This document shows positions 8,201-23,289 of a stretch of DNA of 64,000 nucleotides, piece after piece (the stretch's first letter is position 1; each line of letters begins with the position of its first letter). The position numbers and the translations under genes were made by a program. Origin of the DNA: Thermomonas sp. (lineage in GTDB: Bacteria > Pseudomonadota > Gammaproteobacteria > Xanthomonadales > Xanthomonadaceae); the NCBI RefSeq assembly GCF_019104945.1, contig NZ_JAHRWW010000011.1:51604-115603 (forward strand), given 5' to 3'. The notes under the pieces were generated by a model. It was not told the origin of the DNA. It saw only the letters and a list, made by a program, of their open reading frames with translations, and ran no database searches.

Positions 8201-11200
8201 GCGCTCCACCGTTTCAGGAATGAGCCTACTTGCGCTTGGCCTGCTGCTTGCCGCGGTGAGCCTGCTTCCACAGACGGGTTCACCATGGGTGGCGCTTGCG
8301 CTGCTCTGGCTCGCGCAGCCGCCTACCGCACTTGGCCTGGCCCTGCTGCGCCGCTCGCGCCAGCATACCGACTTATCACGCGACGGCCTGCGCCTTGCGC
8401 TGCGTTGGTTAGCAGGGTTCACCGCCGCGGGCCTGCTGCTGGGCTGGCCTCTGGCACAGCTGCTGCACGCGCCGACACTAGGAAAAACACTGCTACTAAG
8501 CGGCCTTGCAGGTACCCTGCTGGCTACGCTTTGGTGGCAGTGGCCCGACTGGCACACCCTAGAGCAGCGCGGCCACCAGCCGACACCGCGCACGCTCCAG
8601 CGCGATGCGTGGCGCGGGCTGCTACAAGTCGCCTTGCCGATTTTTCTCGTACTCGCCGGGGGGCTGCTACTGGCATGGCCGGGGCTACTTAGTAGCAGTG
8701 CGCAGGTTCCCGTCGGCATCGCCTATATCACCCTGCTGGTGGTTGCGCACGTGCTGCTGCAATCGGCCTCGCCGCTGGAAAAGCGGCAAGGGCTTCCTAT
8801 TGTCGAAATGGCCGAGCCCGCTTCTTCACAAACGACGCGAGAGGATGCGCTAGAAGCACTTCCCTTAGCGCCCACCAGCGCAGCGCAGGCGCTTGATACT
8901 TCCGAACTTGATCATCAACTGCTAGCCGCCGCACGTAGTGGCCGAGTGGATCGTGCGCTGGCGCTGCTGGCCAGCGGCGCCGATCCCAACGCGCGCGCCA
9001 GTGCCAATGCCCGCGACCGCCGCAGCCTAACGGTACTCGCGGCGGTGCTTCCCGACCTGCGTTTGCTGCGTGCGCTGATCGAACGCGGCGTGGACGTCAA
9101 CGCCGCGCACGACGGGATGACCCCACTGCTCGCCGCCACCCGCGATAGCTGGCACGGCCGCCCCGAGGCGGTGATGACCCTGCTGACCAACGGTGCCGAT
9201 CCGCATCAAACCGATGCTGAAGGCAATACGCCCCTGCATTTTGCCGCACGTAGCTCCGACCCCGGCGTAGCCGCTCTACTGCGCGACGCTGGTGCCGATC
9301 TTGACGCGCTTAACGCCGAAGGCGTGTCCCCTCTGGGTAGCGCCTGCTCCGCTGGCAACTGGCGTTTGGCGCGTTTCTTGTTGGAGCGTCAAGCCAAGCC
9401 TCAGCCCGAAGGCGGCCGCCCTGCGCTGCTGCTTGCTGCGGCCAATGAAGACGATGACGGTGCAGGCGCACTGTTACTGCTTCGTCATAAAGCCAACGTC
9501 AACGCCTGCGATCCGCGTGGGCGCAGTGCGTTGCACGAAGCCGCTGCGGGTGGCAACGTCAGCATTTGCCATATTTTGCTTGATGCGGGTGCCAACCCGA
9601 ATGCCCGTGACTCCGCAGGGCGCACGCCGTTATTAGACGCCGCGCGTGCGGGCGCATTACCCGTTGTTGAGCACCTGATCGCCGCCAAGGCTGACGTACA
9701 CGCCACCGACCACCATCAACACACTGCGCTCAGCTGCGCGATGGCCAGCGGCAACAAAGCCCTCATCGCCCTGCTAGACCCCCAAGCCAGCGCGCGCATG
9801 GATGCGTACAGCGAGGTCACGCCAGAACTTCCGCCGCAAATTCGGCTGCGTGATGCGCTGCTTACGGGAGCCGATACGCGGCAACTACTGCAATTGCGTG
9901 CGCACACCCAGCCGCACGAGCTGGACAGCCTGCTGCAGGACCCAGACATCACGCAATCCCCTGCACATATCGCATGGCTGCTCGCACAAGGCGCGAACCC
10001 CGATGTGCATTCCCCCGGCCATTCCACGCCGGTATTTACGGCCCTAGCGCAAGGGGCTGAAGGCATCCGCACACTTTCCGCATTGTTTGCTGGCGGCGCA
10101 TCCCCCGCAGGAGCAGGCGGCTTGGCACGCTTTTTGAGCGCCTGCCTAGCCCAGCAGCACACCGCCCCACGTTCAGAAGCCTTCGCCCTTGGCCTACTGT
10201 CGCGCGGCGCTGATCCGTTTGCCGCAGATGAAAACGGCGCGCCGCCGCTGCCTCTCGCCGTGCGTTTAGGTTGGACACGACTACTCGAGCGCCTACTCGT
10301 CCTCGGCGCTGATCCCGATGGCTGCGATGCGCGCGGAATGACGGGGCTACATATCGCCACCGAGCAGCAACAGCTTTCCGCTGTGCAGCTCTTACTAACA
10401 TTCGGCGCCTCTCCGCACCGGCGCGCAGCAGACGGCCAAAGCCCTCTTGGCATCGCGCTCGCGAGTGGCCAGCCTGAGTTGATCGAGTGGTTGGATTGGC
10501 GTCTGTGGCCACTCCCTCACCGCCCGCTGCTTGCCAGTGATTTGCCTGCTGCGGCCATCATCGGCGACCTAGACGCTGTGCGTCGCCTCTTAGCTCTTGG
10601 TTTTCCCATCGACAGTACCGACCAGCAAGGCTGTACCGCACTGCTGCGTGCCGCAGGCTGTGGCCACCTCGCCTTGGTTGAGTTTTTGCTGGCGCAAGGC
10701 GCCAACCCGGGCCTTGCTGCCAAAACCGGCGCCACCCCCCTGTCGGCTGCGGTGAGTAAGCAGCAGCTGGACATTGTGGCCAAACTCCTCGATGCCGGCT
10801 GCGGTCTCGAACAGCGCTTACCGGGTGAGCTCACCGTGTTGATGCTGGCCGCCGCACTGGGTCTGCCCGATCTGGTCTCGCGCCTGCTGCAGGCCGGTGC
10901 CGACGTCCATGTGCGCGATGCGCAAGGCCTTAACCCGATGCACTGGGCCGCGCAGTATGGCTTTACCTCGCGCGACCGTACCCGCCTTCTGGCCCTCTTC
11001 GACGTATTGCTGCTCGCCGGAGCCGACCCAAGCAGTGGTAGCAAAACGGGCGTCACGCCGCTTCTATTTTTGCTTGGAAGCAAAGCCGAACCCGGTACGC
11101 CCAGCAACGACGACATCTTGGTTGCGGCCACCGAACGCCTGCTGGATGAAGACATACCGGTGAACGCTCAAGATGCGCAGGGCACTACCGCCCTCCACCT

Positions 11201-11396
11201 TGCCGCATTACATGGCCTGCAGCGCGTAGCACAAGCCTTGCTAACGGCCGGCGCCACCCCAGGATTGTGTGACAACGCCCGCCGCACCGCACACGATATC
11301 GCACTGGCACGAGGCTATATGGAAATCGCCAGCGACCTCAGCGCGCCCAGCACGCCCACTAGCCACGTGTCCATGGCACGATTTTTGCGCGATTAA
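8193..11396 (+). CDS. Large membrane-anchored ankyrin-repeat protein
   Basis: The 1067-residue product has about six hydrophobic segments in the first 215 residues, for example SLLALGLLLAAVSLL, WVALALLWLAQPPTALGLAL and LPIFLVLAGGLLLAWPGLL. After a linker, the rest is tandem ankyrin repeats, roughly 18-20 units recognised by GADPN/GADVH turns and TPLHxAA helices. The repeats probably face the cytoplasm and bind a partner protein. The start at 8193 overlaps ycgL by 8 bases. It converges with the KefC-type antiporter gene with a one-base gap. No enzymatic domain is present and the function is unknown. Confidence 0.88.
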   Translation: MSERSTVSGMSLLALGLLLAAVSLLPQTGSPWVALALLWLAQPPTALGLALLRRSRQHTDLSRDGLRLALRWLAGFTAAGLLLGWPLAQLLHAPTLGKTLLLSGLAGTLLATLWWQWPDWHTLEQRGHQPTPRTLQRDAWRGLLQVALPIFLVLAGGLLLAWPGLLSSSAQVPVGIAYITLLVVAHVLLQSASPLEKRQGLPIVEMAEPASSQTTREDALEALPLAPTSAAQALDTSELDHQLLAAARSGRVDRALALLASGADPNARASANARDRRSLTVLAAVLPDLRLLRALIERGVDVNAAHDGMTPLLAATRDSWHGRPEAVMTLLTNGADPHQTDAEGNTPLHFAARSSDPGVAALLRDAGADLDALNAEGVSPLGSACSAGNWRLARFLLERQAKPQPEGGRPALLLAAANEDDDGAGALLLLRHKANVNACDPRGRSALHEAAAGGNVSICHILLDAGANPNARDSAGRTPLLDAARAGALPVVEHLIAAKADVHATDHHQHTALSCAMASGNKALIALLDPQASARMDAYSEVTPELPPQIRLRDALLTGADTRQLLQLRAHTQPHELDSLLQDPDITQSPAHIAWLLAQGANPDVHSPGHSTPVFTALAQGAEGIRTLSALFAGGASPAGAGGLARFLSACLAQQHTAPRSEAFALGLLSRGADPFAADENGAPPLPLAVRLGWTRLLERLLVLGADPDGCDARGMTGLHIATEQQQLSAVQLLLTFGASPHRRAADGQSPLGIALASGQPELIEWLDWRLWPLPHRPLLASDLPAAAIIGDLDAVRRLLALGFPIDSTDQQGCTALLRAAGCGHLALVEFLLAQGANPGLAAKTGATPLSAAVSKQQLDIVAKLLDAGCGLEQRLPGELTVLMLAAALGLPDLVSRLLQAGADVHVRDAQGLNPMHWAAQYGFTSRDRTRLLALFDVLLLAGADPSSGSKTGVTPLLFLLGSKAEPGTPSNDDILVAATERLLDEDIPVNAQDAQGTTALHLAALHGLQRVAQALLTAGATPGLCDNARRTAHDIALARGYMEIASDLSAPSTPTSHVSMARFLRD

Positions 11397-11397
11397 C

Positions 11398-13200
11398 TCA
11401 AGCGCTCGGTGCCCCTGGTACCTGGCGCTTGTCTTGTGTGGCGTCTGCCTCAAACAGGGTATCCAACTCGCGCCGCGCATCGCGGGTGGCTTGCAGCAAG
11501 GCATCCTCATCGTCTTGCAGCATCCGCTGCGATTCAAGCAAGGCTTCGTCCCATTCACGAAATCGCTTGGCATGCTCTTCTGCTTGGGCGCGTTCCATTC
11601 CCAATGCAATCAACACTTCGCGCCCCATTTCAAGACTGCTGCCATAGGTTTCACGCAGCGCCGTAGCGCCTAGGTCCACCAATTGCCACGCATGCTGGCG
11701 ATCACGCGCGCGCGCAAATACACGCGCCTGTGGATAGTGTTTACGCACCAAACGCACCATCCGCAGACTGGCTTCCACACCGTTGATGGCCACGACAAAT
11801 ACTTTGACCCGCGCCGCTCCAGCCGAGCGCAACAGGGCCATTCGCGTTGGATCACCGTAATAGATTTGATCGGTGCTCATTCGTCGCGACAGGTTGACCT
11901 GCTCGATATCGGGGTCGATCGCGATATACGGAACCCCTTGCGCGCGCAGCAAACGCGCCACGATCTGGCCAAAGCGACCAAACCCCGCGACCAATACCTG
12001 CGGGTGGCGGTCATCGGTAATTTTGTCGTAGTTCGGCGTTTGCTTGACATCTTTTCGTGGAAATAGCTTTCCGGCCAGCATCAATAAGATGGGCGTCAGT
12101 GCCATGGATAAACCCACAATCGCAATCAAGCGATCCCGGGTTGCGGCATTGATCAAATGCACCCTAGCGGCTTCACCAAACACCACGAATGAAAACTCGC
12201 CGCCCAGCGCCAGCACGCCAGAAAGCAAGAACGCGCTACGCGCCACCAGCTTGCCCGGCCGCAAGCCAAGTACAAACAGCACCGCCGTTTTAACCAGCAT
12301 CAACACGGCAACGCCGCCCACGATCAGCAGCGGTTCGCGCAGCACCCGCTGCACGTCGATGCCCATACCCACGGCCATAAAGAACAGCCCTAGCAGCAGG
12401 CCTTCAAACGGTTTGATCTGCGCCTCAAGCTCATGCCGGTATTCGGATTCGGCCAACAGCACCCCCGCTAGAAACGCACCAAGACCCGCGCTCAACCCCA
12501 CTTGCTGCATCATCCACGCGCTGCCTAAGACCACCAGCAGGGCGGCACCGGTAAACACTTCGGGCAAATCGGTGCGGGCGATGGCGCGGAACAAATGCCG
12601 CAGCACGTAGCGACCGCCGATCACTAAAATGGCGATGGCCAGCACCGCCTGAATCACTTCATCCCAACCCAGCCCTACGTTTTTAGCTTTGCCCAGCAGC
12701 GGAATCGCCGCCAGCAGGGGAATTGCTGCGAGGTCTTGAAACAGCAAAATAGCGAACGCCAAACGCCCATGATCGGCCGCTAATTCTTTGCGCTCGGCCA
12801 GCAGTTGCAGGCCCACTGCGGTGGACGATAGGGCCAACCCAAGCCCCACTACGATCGACGCTTTGGCACCTAGGCCCGTCGCCAACGCCGCCGCGCCCAG
12901 AATCGCTCCCGACAGCACAACCTGCAGGCCGCCGGTCACGAAAATTTGCCGGCGCATGACTTTCAAACGCGGTAGCGAAAGCTCTAAACCAATGACAAAC
13001 AACAGCATGACCACGCCAATTTCACTGGCCGCCAGCACCTTGCTTGGATCGCGCACCAGCGCCAGTTCGTGCGGCCCCAGCAGCACGCCAGCAGTTAGGT
13101 AGGCGAGGATGGCACCAAAGCCAAAGCGTTTGAACAGCGGCACCGCCAGTACGGCGGCCAACAGAAACACCAACGCCAGTTCTAGACCGCCACTATCCAT
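11398..13200 (-). CDS. CPA2-family monovalent cation:proton antiporter (KefC/YbaL type)
   Basis: The 600-residue protein couples K+ or Na+ efflux to proton uptake across the inner membrane. The N-terminal ~390 residues form a Na+/H+-exchanger fold with about a dozen membrane segments (LGPHELAL, LALSSTAVGLQLLA, LAGVLLAESEYRHELE). A TrkA-N/RCK nucleotide-binding domain follows (VLVAGFGRFGQIVARLL, then YIAIDPD), as in KefB/KefC, and the protein ends in a charged helical tail. KefC is gated by glutathione adducts; whether this protein is cannot be told. No KefF/KefG ancillary subunit gene is adjacent. Confidence 0.9.
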   Translation of the reverse strand: MDSGGLELALVFLLAAVLAVPLFKRFGFGAILAYLTAGVLLGPHELALVRDPSKVLAASEIGVVMLLFVIGLELSLPRLKVMRRQIFVTGGLQVVLSGAILGAAALATGLGAKASIVVGLGLALSSTAVGLQLLAERKELAADHGRLAFAILLFQDLAAIPLLAAIPLLGKAKNVGLGWDEVIQAVLAIAILVIGGRYVLRHLFRAIARTDLPEVFTGAALLVVLGSAWMMQQVGLSAGLGAFLAGVLLAESEYRHELEAQIKPFEGLLLGLFFMAVGMGIDVQRVLREPLLIVGGVAVLMLVKTAVLFVLGLRPGKLVARSAFLLSGVLALGGEFSFVVFGEAARVHLINAATRDRLIAIVGLSMALTPILLMLAGKLFPRKDVKQTPNYDKITDDRHPQVLVAGFGRFGQIVARLLRAQGVPYIAIDPDIEQVNLSRRMSTDQIYYGDPTRMALLRSAGAARVKVFVVAINGVEASLRMVRLVRKHYPQARVFARARDRQHAWQLVDLGATALRETYGSSLEMGREVLIALGMERAQAEEHAKRFREWDEALLESQRMLQDDEDALLQATRDARRELDTLFEADATQDKRQVPGAPSA

Positions 13201-13231
13201 TTGCGCTCATCACTTCGACCCAGCCATCAGC

Positions 13232-13897
13232 TTAAGGCAGCTTGCCTGAAGTTTTCTTGTCCGTAACGTCTTTCGTGGCTTCAATTGCGCAGCGGCTATG
13301 TTGAATTTCTTCGGCAATACGATCACGCGCCTGCTGGCGCTCGTGCCGTTGTGCTTCGTTGGTGTAGCGCAGCTTGAACTCTGCTTCATCGAGGCGGCGG
13401 TACCACGCGTCGCATAACTGGCTTTCTGGGATCGCCGTGCACTGATCGTGTTTCACTTCACAAGCACTGGCATTTACTGCTGACGTCCCGCCATTAATGC
13501 CGCGCAGCGGTAACGGCATGCAGCGCGGCGGCGGCGCGTCGGTCTCACCGTAATAAGTATCGCCCTGCCATGTGCTGCACTGATACAGCGCAGGCGGCAA
13601 CGGCCGACCGGCGGCTTCTGCTATCGGTTTACGCACCGGCTTAGGCCCGCCTACTTGAATAAATTCACCGTACTGCGGCGGCGCTGCGGGTGCTTCGACA
13701 GGCTTAGGCTTGGCGGTCGGTACGGGTATGGTTTTTACTTCCCCTACGCGCCGGATTTCTTGCTTCATCCCAGCGGCGCAAGGTTTATCGTTTTGCATGG
13801 TGACATGGCCACTGGCGTCGGTGCACTTAAAGAACACCACCTCCTGCGCCAGCGCAGGACACGCCAGTAGCCCCCATAGCAGCCAACACCATCGCAT
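13232..13897 (-). CDS. Exported DUF4124 domain-containing protein
   Basis: The 221-residue product starts with a signal peptide (MRWCWLLWGLLACPALA) followed by a DUF4124-like segment (VVFFKCTDASGHVTMQNDKPC). A Pro-rich linker and a C-terminal part with several Cys and charged helices follow. DUF4124 proteins are common periplasmic proteins of unknown function in this group. The ATG at 13897 was chosen because GAGGGTG precedes it and it begins the signal peptide; the longer frame starts 21 bases upstream. It lies between gltD and the antiporter gene, all on the minus strand. Confidence 0.8.
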   Translation of the reverse strand: MRWCWLLWGLLACPALAQEVVFFKCTDASGHVTMQNDKPCAAGMKQEIRRVGEVKTIPVPTAKPKPVEAPAAPPQYGEFIQVGGPKPVRKPIAEAAGRPLPPALYQCSTWQGDTYYGETDAPPPRCMPLPLRGINGGTSAVNASACEVKHDQCTAIPESQLCDAWYRRLDEAEFKLRYTNEAQRHERQQARDRIAEEIQHSRCAIEATKDVTDKKTSGKLP

Positions 13898-13980
13898 TTC
13901 GACACCCTCATCCAGCAACGCGCACAGCTCACATACTGCGCTCTACTGTGCCTAGGGTAACGCGTCTCCTGCGGTCGCCG

Positions 13981-19922
<5,942 letters not shown>

Positions 19923-19986
19923 CGTCGTGATCCGTGTCAAAAGAGAAGGGAACACTGCGTGGCGTTCACTCCCCCGCTTGACGCAG

Positions 19987-20017
19987 TGCACAAATTGAAT
20001 TAATCACACTTTGTGCA
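19987..20017. promoter_or_regulatory. Inverted repeat upstream of gltB, candidate operator
   Basis: Two perfect 8-base arms, TGCACAAA (19987-19994) and TTTGTGCA (20010-20017), are separated by 15 AT-rich bases. The arms contain TGCAC and GTGCA, the half-sites of the enteric NtrC consensus, but at 21 rather than 7 bases spacing. The element lies between the tsaC stop and the gltB start. The regulator is not identified. Confidence 0.45.
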
Positions 20018-20045
20018 ACGCAGCAATAGGTTTTTGAAAATTTTT

Positions 20046-20606
20046 TTAGCGCAGCGTCTTCCCGCTCAGCGCATCGCGAATCGTACTGGGTTGCTGGCGA
20101 CCTAAGGTCTCTCCGGCTGTCACGACATCCACCCCTGCCACGATGCGTGGATCGAGTTCAGCGCGCGTGCGCGGCGAAGGTTCGCCGCCGATATTGGCAC
20201 TGGTGGATACCAGCGCACCGCCAAAGCCATCGCACAGCGCAATGACCTGCGGGTGCGCGGTGACGCGCACGGCGATACTGGTGTGCGCGCCGCTGATCCA
20301 GCGCGGTGCGGCTTCGGCCGCAGGAACGACCCACGTATTCGGCCCCGGCCAACTGGCGTGGACTTCGGCCAGTCGTTCGGCGGTGAGTGCGGCGGTGTCG
20401 ATGAAGGGGGTAAGCTGCGCCTCGGTGGAGGCGATCAGAATGAGCCCCTTGGCCACATCGCGCTGTTTGAGCGCCAGCAGACGCAGCACTGCCGCTTCAT
20501 TCCAAGGATCGCACCCTAAGCCCCACACACCTTCGGTGGGATAGGCGATCAGGCCGCCACGGCGCAACGCAGCAAGTGCTTCCGCTAGCGTGTCGTGCTC
20601 AGTCAT
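20046..20606 (-). CDS. tsaC: L-threonylcarbamoyladenylate synthase (Sua5/YrdC family)
   Basis: TsaC makes threonylcarbamoyl-AMP from threonine, bicarbonate and ATP, the first step of the t6A37 modification of ANN-decoding tRNAs. The 186-residue single-domain product has the family motifs GGLIAYPTEGVWGLGCDPWN, KQRDVAKGLILI, and a C-terminal STSANIGGEPSPRT. The length is that of the short TsaC form rather than the longer Sua5 form. Its start follows the topA stop by two bases, which implies an operon, and gltB lies downstream after 123 bases. Confidence 0.93.
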   Translation of the reverse strand: MTEHDTLAEALAALRRGGLIAYPTEGVWGLGCDPWNEAAVLRLLALKQRDVAKGLILIASTEAQLTPFIDTAALTAERLAEVHASWPGPNTWVVPAAEAAPRWISGAHTSIAVRVTAHPQVIALCDGFGGALVSTSANIGGEPSPRTRAELDPRIVAGVDVVTAGETLGRQQPSTIRDALSGKTLR

Positions 20607-20608
20607 GC

Positions 20609-23128
20609 TTAGAACGGTGCGTCCTCACGTGTGGCTTTTTTGACGGCGGCTTTCTTAACAGCAGCCTTCTTTGCAACGGTCTTCTTCGCAGGTGCTTTCT
20701 TCGTCGCGGCCTTTTTGGCCACCGTTTTCTTCGCCACTTTTTCGGCTGGCGCTTTCTTCACTGCAGCCTTCTTGGCCGGGGCTTTCTTGGCCGCCTTCTT
20801 CGCACCAAACCCCTTACGCGCGGGCTTACCGGTGGTCTCCAGCAGCTGCAGCGCTTCCTCTAGGCTCAGCGATGCAGGCTCGCGATCTTTCGGAATTTTA
20901 CCGTTGAGTTTGCCGTCAGACAGATACGGGCCAAAGCGCCCATTGAGCACCTGCACATCGTGCCCCGCCCATTCCTTGATGATGCGGTTGCGCGCGATTT
21001 CTTCTTTTTCTTCGATCAAAAAAATCGCCCGTGCCAGCTCGATGGTGTACGGATCGTCTTCTTTTTTCAGCGAGGCATAGGTGCTGCCGCGCTTGGCAAA
21101 CGGGCCAAAGCGGCCAATGCCCACGCTAATCGCCTCGCCATTACTATCGGCGCCCAATTGCCGTGGCATCTCAAATAATTTCAGCGCTTCGGGAAGGCTG
21201 ATGCTGTAGATGCTCTGCCCCGGGCGCAACGAAGCAAAACGCGGTTTTTCTTCGTCTTCCACCGTGCCAATTTGCACCAGCGGGCCGAACCGGCCAATGC
21301 GCGCGCTCACCGGCCGCCCACTGTCCGGGTCATTACCCAGCACGCGCACGCTGCCCGCATCGGCCTTATCCAGCGATTCTTTTTTATCGTCCACCAGTTC
21401 TTTGAACGGCCCCCAGAATTTCTCCATCAAGGGAACCCAATTTTCTTCGCCACGACTTACCGCATCTAGCTCATCTTCGAGATTCGCGGTGAAGTCGTAA
21501 TCCACATACTTGGTGAAGTGGTTCGACAAAAACTTGCTCACCGCGCGGCCAATATCGGTGGGCTTAAACGCACGCCCTTCCAGCAGCGCGTACTGTTTGC
21601 CGAGCAGGGTTTGGATGATCGCCGCATAGGTGGAGGGCCGGCCGATACCGAATTCCTCCAGCGCCTTCACTAACGAAGCTTCGGTGAAGCGCGGTGGCGG
21701 TTGGGTGAAGTGCTGATCGGCGTGGATGCGATCCAGCGGCACGTTATCACCCAGCTTCATGACCGGCAGCTTACGGCCTTCATCGTCGTCGTCTTTGCCC
21801 TTGCTGTCTTTGCCTTCTTCGTACACAGCCAGAAAGCCAGGTACCACCACCGTGGTGCCACTGGCGCGGAACGCGTGCGCGCTGCCTGCCGCCAATTCCA
21901 CCGACACTGTATTGAGCGTGGCGGGGATCATCTGGCAGGCCACGGTCCGCTTCCAAATCAACTCGTAGAGCTTGCGCTCGTCGTCGCTCAAAAAGCGCGC
22001 TACTTGGCCGGGCGTGCGCAGCGCTGAGGTTGGACGCACGGCTTCGTGCGCTTCCTGCGCGTTCTTGGATTTGGTTTGGTAGAAGTTGGGCTTGTCCGGT
22101 AGCGACGCCGTACCGAAATCACGCGCGATCACATCACGCAGTTCGGCCAGCGCGTCTTGCGACAGGTTCACCGAGTCGGTACGCATATAGCTGATCAGGC
22201 CTACCGTGCCTTCGTCGCCAATCGCCACGCCCTCGTAGAGCTTCTGCGCCACCTGCATGGTTTTACGGGTGGTGAAGCCCAGCTTGCGCGCGGCTTCTTG
22301 CTGCAGAGTGGAAGTGGTGAACGGCGGCGCTGGGCGGCGCTTGCGCTCTTTGCTGGTGACGTCGGTGACGTGCAGCTTGCCCGCCGCAGCCTGCTGGATG
22401 CGCAGTCGCGCGGCCTCGGCACTTGCGCCATCGGTGAGGCTAAATTCCAACTTCCCGGTATCGGTAGAAAATTTCTGCCCATCCAATTTGATGAGCTTGG
22501 CAGAGAACGCCTGCGACGGATGCGCGCACTCGGCTTCGATCGTCCAATATTCATGCGCCTTGAACGCTTCGATTTCTTCTTCGCGCTCCACGATCATGCG
22601 CAGCGCCGGGCTTTGCACGCGGCCTGCCGACAGGCCCGCTTTAATCTTGCGCCACAGCACCGGCGATAGGTTGAAGCCCACCAGGTAATCCAGCGCGCGG
22701 CGCGCCTGCTGCGCATCGACCAGATCCGATGCGATCGCGCGCGGCTGAGCCATCGCTTCTTTGATCGCGCGCGGGGTAATTTCGGTGAACACCACGCGCT
22801 GCAGCGAACGCCCTTCCAACAGCTTGCGCTCTTTCAGGATCTCCGCGATATGCCAGCTGATCGCCTCGCCCTCACGATCCGGGTCGGTGGCCAGATATAA
22901 ATGCTCGGCGGCTTTCGCAGCTTTGGCAATCGCATCTACATGACGCTCATTTTTCTCGATGGTTTCATAGCGCATCGCGAAATGATTATTCGGATCCACC
23001 GCGCCTTCTTTCGGCACCAAATCGCGCACATGGCCATAGCTGGCGAGAACGGTGAAGTCCTTGCCGAGGTATTTGTTGATCGTCTTGGCCTTGGCGGGCG
23101 ATTCGACGATAAGCAGATTTTTAGCCAT
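20609..23128 (-). CDS. topA: DNA topoisomerase I
   Basis: TopA relaxes negative supercoils by nicking one strand through a phosphotyrosine link. The 839-residue protein has an N-terminal Toprim domain (LLIVESPAKAKTI, Glu9; TDPDREGEA with Asp82 and Asp84) and catalytic Tyr314 in GLISYMRTDSVNLS. Its C-terminus differs from E. coli TopA: no CxxC zinc ribbons are seen. Instead there are three GRFGP-type repeats (RIGRFGPLVQIG, VGIGRFGPFAKRG, LNGRFGPYLSDG) and then a Lys/Ala tail of about 64 residues. It sits between dprA and tsaC on the same strand. Confidence 0.96.
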   Translation of the reverse strand: MAKNLLIVESPAKAKTINKYLGKDFTVLASYGHVRDLVPKEGAVDPNNHFAMRYETIEKNERHVDAIAKAAKAAEHLYLATDPDREGEAISWHIAEILKERKLLEGRSLQRVVFTEITPRAIKEAMAQPRAIASDLVDAQQARRALDYLVGFNLSPVLWRKIKAGLSAGRVQSPALRMIVEREEEIEAFKAHEYWTIEAECAHPSQAFSAKLIKLDGQKFSTDTGKLEFSLTDGASAEAARLRIQQAAAGKLHVTDVTSKERKRRPAPPFTTSTLQQEAARKLGFTTRKTMQVAQKLYEGVAIGDEGTVGLISYMRTDSVNLSQDALAELRDVIARDFGTASLPDKPNFYQTKSKNAQEAHEAVRPTSALRTPGQVARFLSDDERKLYELIWKRTVACQMIPATLNTVSVELAAGSAHAFRASGTTVVVPGFLAVYEEGKDSKGKDDDDEGRKLPVMKLGDNVPLDRIHADQHFTQPPPRFTEASLVKALEEFGIGRPSTYAAIIQTLLGKQYALLEGRAFKPTDIGRAVSKFLSNHFTKYVDYDFTANLEDELDAVSRGEENWVPLMEKFWGPFKELVDDKKESLDKADAGSVRVLGNDPDSGRPVSARIGRFGPLVQIGTVEDEEKPRFASLRPGQSIYSISLPEALKLFEMPRQLGADSNGEAISVGIGRFGPFAKRGSTYASLKKEDDPYTIELARAIFLIEEKEEIARNRIIKEWAGHDVQVLNGRFGPYLSDGKLNGKIPKDREPASLSLEEALQLLETTGKPARKGFGAKKAAKKAPAKKAAVKKAPAEKVAKKTVAKKAATKKAPAKKTVAKKAAVKKAAVKKATREDAPF
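20624..20806 (-). repeat. Degenerate tandem repeat encoding the Lys/Ala tail of TopA
   Basis: The 3' end of topA is a run of short imperfect repeats coding for KKAA/KKAP/VAKK units, about 64 residues in total. This resembles histone-H1-like tails and would bind DNA without sequence preference. The repeats vary at the base level, so protein-level selection is more likely than recent replication slippage. Confidence 0.8.
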
Positions 23129-23289
23129 GACAGCGCAGGTTCCAGTAAGACGGTGAAGGTAGCGTGAGGGCCACCAAAGAAGCCAACGCCCAGAGCAAAA
23201 GCCCCGGGCGCTTATTTATAGTGGAATCATGGAACGGGGCCTGCTGTCAAGCACAACGTGCAATTTCAGCATCAACGCCGCGCCGTCGC

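Noticed and set aside
9716..10453. Minus-strand open frame of 245 codons opposite the ankyrin gene
   Set aside because: The ankyrin repeats continue through the region on the plus strand; the antisense product is low-complexity and has no start signal.
20624..20806. Repetitive stretch that could be mistaken for a CRISPR or satellite array
   Set aside because: It is in frame with topA, encodes its Lys/Ala tail, and has no constant repeat-spacer pattern.
23215..23250. TTGACA and TATAAA upstream of topA on the minus strand
   Set aside because: The two boxes are 24 bases apart, too far for a normal sigma-70 promoter.
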